DNA of 52,497 nt, from positions 1-52,497 of the forward strand of contig JAHEXV010000010.1 in the NCBI GenBank assembly GCA_023251935.1, written 5' to 3'. The translations under genes and the position numbers were made by a program. This document shows positions 7,843 through 14,914 of this stretch, piece after piece. Position 1 is the stretch's first letter; every line of letters begins with the position of its first letter. The notes beneath the pieces were generated by a model, which did not search any database, had not been told where the DNA came from, and saw only the letters and a program-made list of their open reading frames with translations. The stretch comes from a bacterium (GTDB taxonomy: Bacteria > Actinomycetota > Thermoleophilia > Solirubrobacterales > 70-9).

Positions 7843-9621
7843 TCAGGCTACCGGGGTGTCGCCCGAGGCTTGCTCGCCGCCGCCGTCGTCCCCGCCGGCT
7901 GTCTGGACCGGCTCCGGCTCGGGTGCGGCCGGCTCGGAAGGCTGGGCCGGCGCGGGTGGCGTCCAGCTCTCGGTGCGGTCGCGGATCGCCGTGCGGATGT
8001 CGCGCAGCGGCTCGGCGCTGCGCACGTCGGGGACGGCGTCGAAGTTGTGCTCGGGCGGCGGCGAGAGCGCGAACCACTCCAGGGTCGCCCCGCCCCAGGG
8101 GTCGTGCCCGACCCGAACCCCGTGCCCGTAGCTGTGGGCGGCGTTGCCCAGCTCGAGCAGGATCCCGATCGCGACCACGAAGGACGCGATCGAGGCGACC
8201 AGGTTGAAGCCGTCCACCCCGGTGTCGCCGAAGAACTTGTAGATGTCCACCGGCTGCGCCTTGACGCCGGCGAAGAACGCCATCAGCACGTAGACGTAGA
8301 GGCCGATGAGGATCGTCCCTGCGCTTGCCCTTCCGAGGCTCTCGCCCATCGTCCGTCCGGTCAGTTTCGGGAACCAGTAGTGAAGGGCGCTGAACCCGCC
8401 CAGGACGACCCCGCCGACGAAGACGGCGATCGTGCCGGCCTGGGCCGCGGTCGTGTTGTCGAGCTGCCAGCCGACCGCGATCACCGAGCACGCGAGCTCG
8501 ATCGCCAACCCGATGGTCAGGGCGCTGATCGCCCCCACCGCGAAGACCGGCGCGGCCCGCATGTGGAGCGTCCCGTCCCACAGCGTCGCGATCCAGTTGA
8601 AGATCAGCAGCCCGACCGGCACCACCAGGGCGAGCGCGAACAGCATCGCGAACGCCTCGAAGCTGAACCCGATCGGGGCCGGGTACATGTTCTGCATCCA
8701 CGCCAGCGGCCCCAGCACCGCGATCGCCAGCAGGGAGATCATCGCCGCCCGGTGGCTGAACAGGGGCTTGCGGGCGAAGGTCGGCAGGACGTCGGAGATC
8801 ACGCCACCTGCGAATACCAGGACGAGCATGTAGGCGCCGGTGAAGAAGAACCAGGCGAGATGCTCGTAGAGAAGCGGTGCCCCGCCCTCGCCCGCGTTGA
8901 AGAAGACCCCGCCGTAGTGGCGGTCGATGAACAGCATCGTCAGCGCCGCCAGCATCACCGGGCCGATCACCAGCATCAGGTACCCGCTGACGCCCGCTGC
9001 CCAGGTGAAGATCGGGACTCGCCGCCAGGCCATCCCGGGCGCCCGTAGGTTGTGGAGCGTGGCCACGAGGTTGACCGCGAAGCACACGAAGCCGAGGATC
9101 GCCAGGGCGGTGCCAACCACCCAGGTGTCGACGCCGCGGGTGTTCAGGAAGATGTTCTCCGACAGGGGCGGGAAGGCGGCCAGGCCGGCCTCCGACGGCC
9201 GGTAGAGGAAGCTGGCGTAGATGGTCGCGCCCCCGGCGATGTAGAGCCAGAACGAGAGCAGGGAGAGGCGCGGGAAGGCAACCCCGCGCGAGCCGATCTG
9301 CAGCGGCACGATGTAGGAGATCAACCCGAAGACGAGCGGGATCGCGAACAGCACCACCGCCGTGACCCCGAACGTCGACAGGATCCGATCGAAGATCTGC
9401 GGCGGGATCGCGGTGTTCTCGGGGACGATCAGCTGGACGCGGATCAACACGAATTCGACCACCGCCAGGGTCAGGAAGGTCAGCGATGCCCCCAGGTAGA
9501 GGATCCCGACCGACTTGTGGTCGGCGGACGTCGCGCGCTCGACCCAGCCGGGTCGGCGCCGGGGGATCTCCTCGGTGACCAGCTCCGGGCGGGCGGGGAC
9601 CACGGTGGCGGGGGGCGTCAC
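7843..9621 (-). CDS. Cytochrome c oxidase subunit I homologue lacking all heme and copper ligands
   Basis: 592 residues; twelve-helix subunit I fold with DHKSVGI, PLQIGSRGVAFPRL, FNWIATLW and YWFPKLTGR conserved. Metal-site residues are replaced. The helix II heme a His is F84 (STFG for MHG). The GHPEVY His and cross-linked Tyr are T261 and M265. The CuB His pair is Q310-N311 (MQNMY for AHHMY). The helix X HFH is G396-T397-I398. The K-channel Lys is L339. The frame is unbroken. The GTG start at 9621 overlaps the subunit II stop (GTGA). About 80 Pro/Glu-rich residues end the protein. An active oxidase is excluded on this sequence; its role is unknown. Confidence 0.9.
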   Translation of the reverse strand: MTPPATVVPARPELVTEEIPRRRPGWVERATSADHKSVGILYLGASLTFLTLAVVEFVLIRVQLIVPENTAIPPQIFDRILSTFGVTAVVLFAIPLVFGLISYIVPLQIGSRGVAFPRLSLLSFWLYIAGGATIYASFLYRPSEAGLAAFPPLSENIFLNTRGVDTWVVGTALAILGFVCFAVNLVATLHNLRAPGMAWRRVPIFTWAAGVSGYLMLVIGPVMLAALTMLFIDRHYGGVFFNAGEGGAPLLYEHLAWFFFTGAYMLVLVFAGGVISDVLPTFARKPLFSHRAAMISLLAIAVLGPLAWMQNMYPAPIGFSFEAFAMLFALALVVPVGLLIFNWIATLWDGTLHMRAAPVFAVGAISALTIGLAIELACSVIAVGWQLDNTTAAQAGTIAVFVGGVVLGGFSALHYWFPKLTGRTMGESLGRASAGTILIGLYVYVLMAFFAGVKAQPVDIYKFFGDTGVDGFNLVASIASFVVAIGILLELGNAAHSYGHGVRVGHDPWGGATLEWFALSPPPEHNFDAVPDVRSAEPLRDIRTAIRDRTESWTPPAPAQPSEPAAPEPEPVQTAGGDDGGGEQASGDTPVA

Positions 9622-10499
9622 GGCGTCGCCGCCCCCTGGGCGGCGCCCTTCCGGACCGTTCGCTGCACGAAGTGCTGGGCGGCCGCGATCTGGAGCCTCT
9701 TCAGCCTCACGAAGAGCCGGTACCGCTCCGGGCTGACCACCGTCACCCACGACCGCATGACGGCGTAGGAGGTCCCCGAGTAGAAGGTCGACTGGCCCCG
9801 GTAGGTGCCTTCGCGGTCGGCGCGGAACCAGGTGTCGGTGACGTGGCCGGGGACGGCGTCCACCTGGCCGCCGAGCGCCGGCACGAACCAGCGATGGTCG
9901 ACGTCGGTGGAGGTGATGTGGAGGATCACGGTCGTGTCGACGGGCACGACCAGCTGGTTGTAGGAGAAGGCGGAGTAGGGGGGCTGCTCAATCTGCTGCG
10001 GATACTCGAAGCGCCACAGCCAGCGCTGGCCGACGACGTTGATCTCGAGCGGCCTGGTGTCGGCTGGAACGCTGAGGCTGCCGGTCTGGGCGACCAGGTC
10101 GCTGGATGCGCTCAGCCCCCGGCCGGTGGTCGGCTGGACGTCCCGGGCGTTGCTGGTGATCACGATCCCGAACACGAACAGGCCGACGGCGATCACCGCC
10201 AAGGGGACCGCGGGCCGCAGGAAGGCCCCCGGCCTGGCGGCGAAGCGGCGCGGCGTCCGCCCCCGGCGGGCCCGGAAGCGAAGCAGCGCCGCCCCCAAGA
10301 ACAGGTGGATCGCGAGGATCGCCAGCGCCGCCACCGCGATCGCCACCCAGTAGGCGGTGCGGATGTCGTGGGCGTTGGGCGAGTGCCCCGGCCGCGGAGC
10401 GAGGACCGTCGCCTGGGCCGGCGTGGCGAGGACCGCCAGCGTCAACGCCAGCAGGGCCAGGGGAAACACGAGACGGCGAAGGGTCGTCCAGGGCGCCAA
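9618..10499 (-). CDS. Cytochrome c oxidase subunit II homologue lacking the CuA site
   Basis: 293 residues: signal-type helix (to about 31), two membrane helices (48-72, 96-115), then an exported cupredoxin domain. Fold motifs are kept: GQRWLWRFEYP near 157, the first CuA histidine H202 (DVDHRWFVP), DAVPG near 214 and M248. The CuA loop, normally GQCxExCGxxHxxM, reads GQSTFYSGTSYAVM (235-248). Both Cys are Ser (S237, S241), Glu is F239 and His is Y245. CuA cannot form. The TTG start at 10499 is supported by a TAGAAT box 9 bases upstream. First gene of the operon; its stop overlaps the subunit I start. Confidence 0.88.
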   Translation of the reverse strand: MAPWTTLRRLVFPLALLALTLAVLATPAQATVLAPRPGHSPNAHDIRTAYWVAIAVAALAILAIHLFLGAALLRFRARRGRTPRRFAARPGAFLRPAVPLAVIAVGLFVFGIVITSNARDVQPTTGRGLSASSDLVAQTGSLSVPADTRPLEINVVGQRWLWRFEYPQQIEQPPYSAFSYNQLVVPVDTTVILHITSTDVDHRWFVPALGGQVDAVPGHVTDTWFRADREGTYRGQSTFYSGTSYAVMRSWVTVVSPERYRLFVRLKRLQIAAAQHFVQRTVRKGAAQGAATP

Positions 10500-10508
10500 G
10501 GCGCGAGC

Positions 10509-10644
10509 ATTCTAATCGGGGGAACAATTCCGACGACATCCTCCGCTCCGCGTCCGGTGTCGCCGGGTTCGGGCGCCAGCGTGGCGGCGGGTTGACACGC
10601 TCGACCCGGGACTTCGTCCCTCGCTCGGCACGTGAACCTATACT
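10509..10644. promoter_or_regulatory. Divergent promoter region of the oxidase-like operon and the PAP2 gene
   Basis: On the minus strand TAGAAT (10514-10509) stands 9 bases before the TTG start of the subunit II gene. On the plus strand TATACT (10639-10644) stands 9 bases before the TTG start at 10654. Both fit -10 boxes giving leaderless or nearly leaderless messages. A TTGACA at 10592-10597 is 41 bases from the plus-strand box, too far to be its -35. No other element seen in this gap of about 155 bases. Confidence 0.5.
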
Positions 10645-10653
10645 CGCCCCGCT

Positions 10654-11634
10654 TTGGGCCCACACCGCCGCTCGCGAAGCTCGCCGCTGAAGCCGCTCGT
10701 GCGGGCAGGCGCCGTCGCCACGCTCGCCTGCGCCGTGCTGATCCCCGTCGCCCGCCGACGGCTGGGCGCCCCGGCGCCGGTCACCGCCGCGGCCGCGGCG
10801 GCGGGCCCGTTTGCGCTGGCGGTGCTGCTTCCTCGCACCAAGGGCCGCGACGCGGCGCTGTTCGGGCTCCAGATGTGGGCTTTCACGGTCATCCACGAGC
10901 TCCCGTATGACGATCCGCAGCGGCTTCGGCGCCGGCTGCGGGTTCGCTATCCGATCCGGGCGGACCGGGCGATCGGCCTCGGAGAGCTGCCGAACGTTCG
11001 CCTCCAGCGCGCCTTGTCGCGATCCGGCGAAGTCACCCGGCTCGATCGGATGCTCGCCGTCATCCACTGGGCCTGGTTCGTGGAGCCGCATCTGGCGCTG
11101 GCCTGGATCCTGGTCCGCCACAACGACGGCTTCCCCCGCGCGGCGAGGCAGATGGCGGCCGCGTTCGACCTCGGCTGTGCCGTGTACTTCGCGCTCCCGA
11201 CCGCGCCGCCCTGGTGGGCCGCGCAGGAGGGCGTGATGGAGGATGAGCTGGGTCTCGACGGCGACCAGCCCCGCCCGCCCGTGCGCCGGGTGATGGTCGA
11301 GGCCGGGGAGCGCTCCTGGGGCCGGGCGTGGCCGGCCCTATACGGGTCGCTCGGCGGCAATCCCTGGGCGGCGATGCCGTCGCTTCACTTCGCCACCTCG
11401 CTGCTGGCGGCGATCCTGCTCTCGGAGGCGGGCCCCCTCGCCGGGGCCGCCGGCTGGACCTACGCGGTGACGCTCGGCTTCGCGCTCGTCTACCTCGGGG
11501 AGCACTACGCGATCGACCTGGTCGCCGGCGCCGGCCTGATCGCCGCCGTGCGGCGCGGCGAGCCCCTCGGCGAGCCGCTGGCTCTACGGATCAGCGATGC
11601 CGTGCAGCGGCTCGAGCGGGTCGCCAACGGCTGA
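10654..11634 (+). CDS. PAP2-superfamily membrane phosphatase (Aur1/inositol phosphotransferase-like)
   Basis: 326 residues, several membrane helices. The PAP2 active-site motifs are in the C-terminal third: MPSLHFATS (PSLH, near 245) and GEHYAIDLVAG (HYxxD, near 287), which supply the catalytic histidines. The first motif, KxxxxxxRP, is not obvious, as in the Aur1-like branch. It probably acts on a lipid phosphate or transfers a phospho-head group; the substrate is unknown. TTG start at 10654 behind a TATACT box. The next gene follows after 23 bases and also encodes a lipid-related membrane protein, so the two may work together. Confidence 0.8.
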   Translation: MGPHRRSRSSPLKPLVRAGAVATLACAVLIPVARRRLGAPAPVTAAAAAAGPFALAVLLPRTKGRDAALFGLQMWAFTVIHELPYDDPQRLRRRLRVRYPIRADRAIGLGELPNVRLQRALSRSGEVTRLDRMLAVIHWAWFVEPHLALAWILVRHNDGFPRAARQMAAAFDLGCAVYFALPTAPPWWAAQEGVMEDELGLDGDQPRPPVRRVMVEAGERSWGRAWPALYGSLGGNPWAAMPSLHFATSLLAAILLSEAGPLAGAAGWTYAVTLGFALVYLGEHYAIDLVAGAGLIAAVRRGEPLGEPLALRISDAVQRLERVANG

Positions 11635-11657
11635 CGCGCCTGCAAGTATTCGGGGGG

Positions 11658-12824
11658 ATGGGGAGCGACCCGGAGGCGGTCGATCGGGATCTCGTCGATC
11701 AGGAGGACGAGGCCGGCGAGCCTTCGTTCTTCGCCGACCCGAAACGACTGGCGCAGACGATCGTCGTGGTGCTCGTCCTGGTCGCGGCGATCTACGTGCT
11801 GCTGCCGAAGCTCGTCGGCATCCAGGGAGCGGTCGCCAGGCTGGCCGACGCGAACCCGGCCTGGGTCGCCGTCGCGGTGGCCTTCGCCGTGCTCATGTTC
11901 TTCTCCTACGTGGCCCTGTTCCGCGGCGTGGTCGGCGAGCGGGTGCTGCACCTGGAGTGGCGCGAGTCCTACCAGATCACCATGGCCGGCCTGGCGGCGA
12001 CGCGGCTGTTCTCGGCCGGCGGCGCCGGCGGCATCGTGCTCACCTACTGGGCCCTGCGCAAGGCGGGGATGCCGCGCCGCCAGACCGCCTGCCGGATGGT
12101 CGCCTTCCTGGTTCTGCTGTACGCCGTCTACATGGTGGCGCTGGTGGTGTTCGGCGTCCTGCTGCGCACCGGCGTTCTCAGCGGCGCCAGCCCCGTCGGC
12201 CTGACGATCGTGCCGGCGGCGATCGCCGGCGCGGTGATCGCGGTCTTCCTGCTGATCGCCCTGATCATCCCCGAGGATGTCGAGCGCCGCCTGGCGAGCT
12301 TCGCGCAGGGCTACCGGTTCAGGCGCTGGGCGCAGCGCCTGGCCAGCGGTCCGGCGACCCTGGCGAGCGGCACCCGGACGGCGATCGCCTTCGTCCACGC
12401 CCCCTCTCGCGGCGGGATCGCGGTAGCCGGGGCGATCGGGTTCTGGGCGGCGAACATCGGCATCCTCTGGGCCTCGTTTCACGCCTACGGCGTCCACGTA
12501 CCGCTCGGGGTCGTGGTGCAGGGGTTCTTCGTCGGCATGGTCGCCAACCTGTTCCCCTTCGCCCCCGGCGGGGTCGGTGCCGTCGACGCCGGGCTGATCG
12601 GCACCTTCGTCCTCTTCGACCTGCCCAGCTCCAGCGTGTTCGCCGCGGTGCTCACCTACCGGCTGATCGCCTTCTGGCTCCCGATCCCACCCGGAATGGT
12701 CGCCTTCCTGCAGCTTCGCAGGACGGTCGCCCGCTGGGAGGAGGAGCGGGCCGGCGCCCCGGTGGGGGCCACGATCGCGGAATCGCTGCCCGGCGCCGCC
12801 ATTACTTCAGAAAGTAAAGTATGA
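11658..12824 (+). CDS. YbhN/UPF0104-type membrane protein (lysylphosphatidylglycerol synthase transmembrane family)
   Basis: 388 residues; an acidic N-terminal tail then eight or so membrane helices. LFSAGGAGGIVLTYWALRKAG (about 115-135) and the NLFPFAPGGVGAVDAG loop (about 300) are typical of the flippase-like half of MprF and of UPF0104 proteins. No aminoacyl-transferase domain is attached, so it is likely a lipid-transport or envelope protein. The ATG start at 11658 is preceded by GGGGGG, only a weak ribosome site. It follows the PAP2 gene by 23 bases, probably as one unit. Confidence 0.8.
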   Translation: MGSDPEAVDRDLVDQEDEAGEPSFFADPKRLAQTIVVVLVLVAAIYVLLPKLVGIQGAVARLADANPAWVAVAVAFAVLMFFSYVALFRGVVGERVLHLEWRESYQITMAGLAATRLFSAGGAGGIVLTYWALRKAGMPRRQTACRMVAFLVLLYAVYMVALVVFGVLLRTGVLSGASPVGLTIVPAAIAGAVIAVFLLIALIIPEDVERRLASFAQGYRFRRWAQRLASGPATLASGTRTAIAFVHAPSRGGIAVAGAIGFWAANIGILWASFHAYGVHVPLGVVVQGFFVGMVANLFPFAPGGVGAVDAGLIGTFVLFDLPSSSVFAAVLTYRLIAFWLPIPPGMVAFLQLRRTVARWEEERAGAPVGATIAESLPGAAITSESKV

Positions 12825-12825
12825 T
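12802..12825 (+). promoter_or_regulatory. Palindrome and -10 box in front of trxB
   Basis: TTACTT-CAGA-AAGTAA (12802-12817) is a perfect 6+6 inverted repeat directly upstream of TATGAT (12820-12825), a near-consensus -10 box. The palindrome would occupy the promoter spacer, a usual place for a repressor site. It overlaps the end of the upstream gene. Which regulator binds is not visible. Confidence 0.5.
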
Positions 12826-12863
12826 CTTGGAAGACGAAACGGAACGGGTCCGGAGGGAGACTG

Positions 12864-12905
12864 AGCGCAAGTGAACGAGAAAGCGAAGCGCAAGTGAACG
12901 AGAAA
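12864..12905 (+). repeat. 23-bp tandem duplication covering the trxB start region
   Basis: AGCGCAAGTGAACGAGAAA occurs at 12864-12882 and again at 12887-12905, period 23 bp. Each copy carries the sequence GTGAACGAGAAA that begins trxB. Since 23 is not a multiple of 3, the first copy opens a different reading frame (see the leader peptide at 12871). Confidence 0.85.
12871..12897 (+). CDS. Possible 8-residue leader peptide MNEKAKRK
   Basis: A GTG at 12871, about 9 bases after GGAGGGAGA, opens an eight-codon frame that ends in TGA at 12895-12897. That stop overlaps the trxB GTG (12894-12896) as GTGA. The strong ribosome site belongs to this small frame and not to trxB, so translation of trxB may depend on termination here. 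It arises from the 23-bp duplication. Confidence 0.4.
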   Translation: MNEKAKRK

Positions 12906-13913
12906 CGAGTCGAGAACGTGATCATCGTCGGTGGGGCGTGCGCCGGCTACACGGCGGCGGTCTACACCGCTCGGGCCGAGCTCGAGCCGCTGGTGATCGA
13001 GGGCTTCGAATGGGGCGGCCAGCTCCAGAACACGACCGACGTCGAGAACTACCCGGGCTTTCCGGACGGGATCATGGGGCCGGAGCTGATGCAGCACTTC
13101 CGCGCCCAGGCGGAGCGGTTCGGCACCAGGTTCATCAGCGACGACGCGACCCGGATCGAGCTCTCCGACGACGGTGTCCATCGCGTCTGGGTGGGCGACA
13201 CCGAGCACCTGGCGAAGAGCGTCATCCTCGCGATGGGCGCCGAGCCGAAGCGTCTCGGGATTCCGGGCGAGATGGAGCTCGCCGGTCGCGGCGTCTCCAC
13301 CTGCGGGGTCTGCGACGGGGCCTTCTTCAAGGGTGCGAAGGTCGCGGTGATCGGCGGCGGCGACTCGGCGATGGAGGACTCGATCTTCGTCTCGAAGTTC
13401 GCCTCCGAGCTGGCGATCGTCCACCGCCGCGACGAGTTTCGAGCCTCCAAGATCATGGTCGAGCGGGCGCGCGAGCGCGAGAACATCAGCTTCAAGACGC
13501 CCTACGTCCCGGAGGAGTTCATCGCCGGCGACGACGGCAAGATCGCCAAGGTCCGCCTGCGCCACGCGGAAACCGGGGAGATCGAGGAGATCGAGGTCGG
13601 CGGCGCCTTCGTGGCGATCGGCCACACGCCCCGCTCCGAGCTCGTGCGCGACCAGGTCGAGGTCGACGAGGCGGGCTACGTCCTGACCCGCGACGGCTCC
13701 ACTCGCACCAACCTCGCCGGCGTGTTCGCGGTCGGGGACCTGGTCGACCACACCTACCGCCAGGCCGTGACCGCGGCCGGCACCGGGTGCATGGGCGCGC
13801 TCGACGCGGAGTGGTACCTGCGCGACGTGCCGCCCTCGCCGGAGGCCCACTGGGCCGGCAAGGCGGGTGAGGCCCAGGGGCAGGAGCAGGTCGAGGCGGA
13901 GCCCGTCCGCTAG
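12894..13913 (+). CDS. trxB: Thioredoxin reductase-like flavoprotein
   Basis: 339 residues, standard length plus an acidic C-terminal tail. The redox-active CxxC is CGVC (about 137-140, followed by DGAFFKG). The NADPH-binding part has GGGDSAMED and HRRDEFRAS, and the C-terminal FAD motif FAVGDLVD is present. It should pass electrons from NADPH via FAD to thioredoxin. Odd point: the N-terminal FAD motif, usually GSGPAG, is GGACAG, so the second glycine of GxGxxG is Ala and a Cys is added. The GTG start overlaps the stop of a leader peptide. No thioredoxin gene is adjacent. Confidence 0.88.
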   Translation: MNEKRVENVIIVGGACAGYTAAVYTARAELEPLVIEGFEWGGQLQNTTDVENYPGFPDGIMGPELMQHFRAQAERFGTRFISDDATRIELSDDGVHRVWVGDTEHLAKSVILAMGAEPKRLGIPGEMELAGRGVSTCGVCDGAFFKGAKVAVIGGGDSAMEDSIFVSKFASELAIVHRRDEFRASKIMVERARERENISFKTPYVPEEFIAGDDGKIAKVRLRHAETGEIEEIEVGGAFVAIGHTPRSELVRDQVEVDEAGYVLTRDGSTRTNLAGVFAVGDLVDHTYRQAVTAAGTGCMGALDAEWYLRDVPPSPEAHWAGKAGEAQGQEQVEAEPVR

Positions 13914-13941
13914 CCCCGGCGCCCTATCGGGCGGCTCGAGG

Positions 13942-14766
13942 CTAGCCGCCGATTTGGCAACGCCCGGGGAGAGTCCTCACCACTCGCTCGCCCGGCCGCA
14001 GCGCGATCCGGGTCTTGCGCTTGTTGTTCGAGTCGTCCGACTCGCGCAGCAGGTTGTCGGGGTCGCCGGTCGAGACGAGGCAATAACGCCCGGCCTTGAC
14101 CCCGCTCACGTCCAGCTCCTGGCCCGGCAACCCGTAGTAGTACTCGTCCGCCCAGCCGATCGAGATTCCCAACGTCGAGCCCTCGTCGCAGCCGCCGCGC
14201 GGGTAGTAGTCGCGGCCAGGCGAGCCCGGCAGGTTCGGAAACACGGGGTCGCTGTCGACGGTGCAATAGGCGACCTTGCTCGCGCTGGCGACCGTCTTCT
14301 TGGTGCGCAGCCGCCGCAGCTCGTAGCGGGCGAGGTCGAAGACGTTCCAGTGTCCGGCCCGCGGGTCGTATCGCTTGCAGCCGAACCGGAAGTGCTCGGA
14401 GCGAGTGTCGGCATCGCGCTCGAAGACGCGGTCCCCGTTCGCGTCGAGAAAGACCCGCTGCAAGGCGTCGCGGTCGTTGTCCGGGTTGCCGTCCTGGTCG
14501 CAGCCGTGCGAGCTGGCGCTCGGATAGATCTCGAGCGGGCCCTGGCCCTTGTTGGCGATCCGGTTCGTGAGCCTCAGCAGCACCTTGCCCCCCGACGCTT
14601 TGATCCTCAGGTCGCCAGAGTCGATCCGCATCGTGGCGAGGTCGGGAAGCAGCCGGTGCAGCCGGGCCGCCGCCTGGCTCGGCGCCCCAGCCTGGATCGC
14701 GAGCACCGCGATGCCGGCGGCAAGCGGAGCGCCGAGGAGGCCGAAGATGGATCTCGAGATGGGCAC
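13942..14766 (-). CDS. Lysyl-oxidase-like exported protein with incomplete copper site
   Basis: 274 residues with a signal peptide (about 1-32). The C-terminal half matches the bacterial lysyl oxidase family: WNVFDLARYELR, VAYCTVDS, GISIGWADEYYYGLPGQELDVSG and DPDNLLRESDDSNN. These enzymes oxidise lysine amines using copper held by three histidines in an HGHWH-type motif. Here the motif is AGHWN (about 157-161), so two of the three are lost. DxNxD-type acidic loops (DQDGNPDNDRD) may bind calcium. GTG start at 14766. Likely a secreted structural or binding protein; activity is doubtful. Confidence 0.7.
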   Translation of the reverse strand: MPISRSIFGLLGAPLAAGIAVLAIQAGAPSQAAARLHRLLPDLATMRIDSGDLRIKASGGKVLLRLTNRIANKGQGPLEIYPSASSHGCDQDGNPDNDRDALQRVFLDANGDRVFERDADTRSEHFRFGCKRYDPRAGHWNVFDLARYELRRLRTKKTVASASKVAYCTVDSDPVFPNLPGSPGRDYYPRGGCDEGSTLGISIGWADEYYYGLPGQELDVSGVKAGRYCLVSTGDPDNLLRESDDSNNKRKTRIALRPGERVVRTLPGRCQIGG

Positions 14767-14914
14767 CGGGTTCGTGCTCGAAGGCGACGCCGCCAGGAAG
14801 ATCGGAGGTTACCGCCCCCTGAGGGGCTCGCCTGAATCGGTGGCGGCAACCGCGGGCGGCCCCTCGGTAGAGTTGAGCGCGGCCCCATCAACGACCGCAG
14901 AAGAGAGGGTGTCG

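Noticed and set aside
6818-9085. Apparent 755-residue protein ending in heme A synthase
   Set aside because: Its first half is a shifted reading of subunit I and has no motifs; the real CtaA begins at ATG 7837.
9618-9621. Sequencing error as cause of the lost oxidase ligands
   Set aside because: Losses are scattered over many separate codons in two genes with unbroken frames and conserved flanks; single errors cannot explain this, though reads should still be checked.
10592-10597. TTGACA as -35 box for the PAP2 gene
   Set aside because: It is 41 bases from the TATACT box, far beyond a workable spacer.
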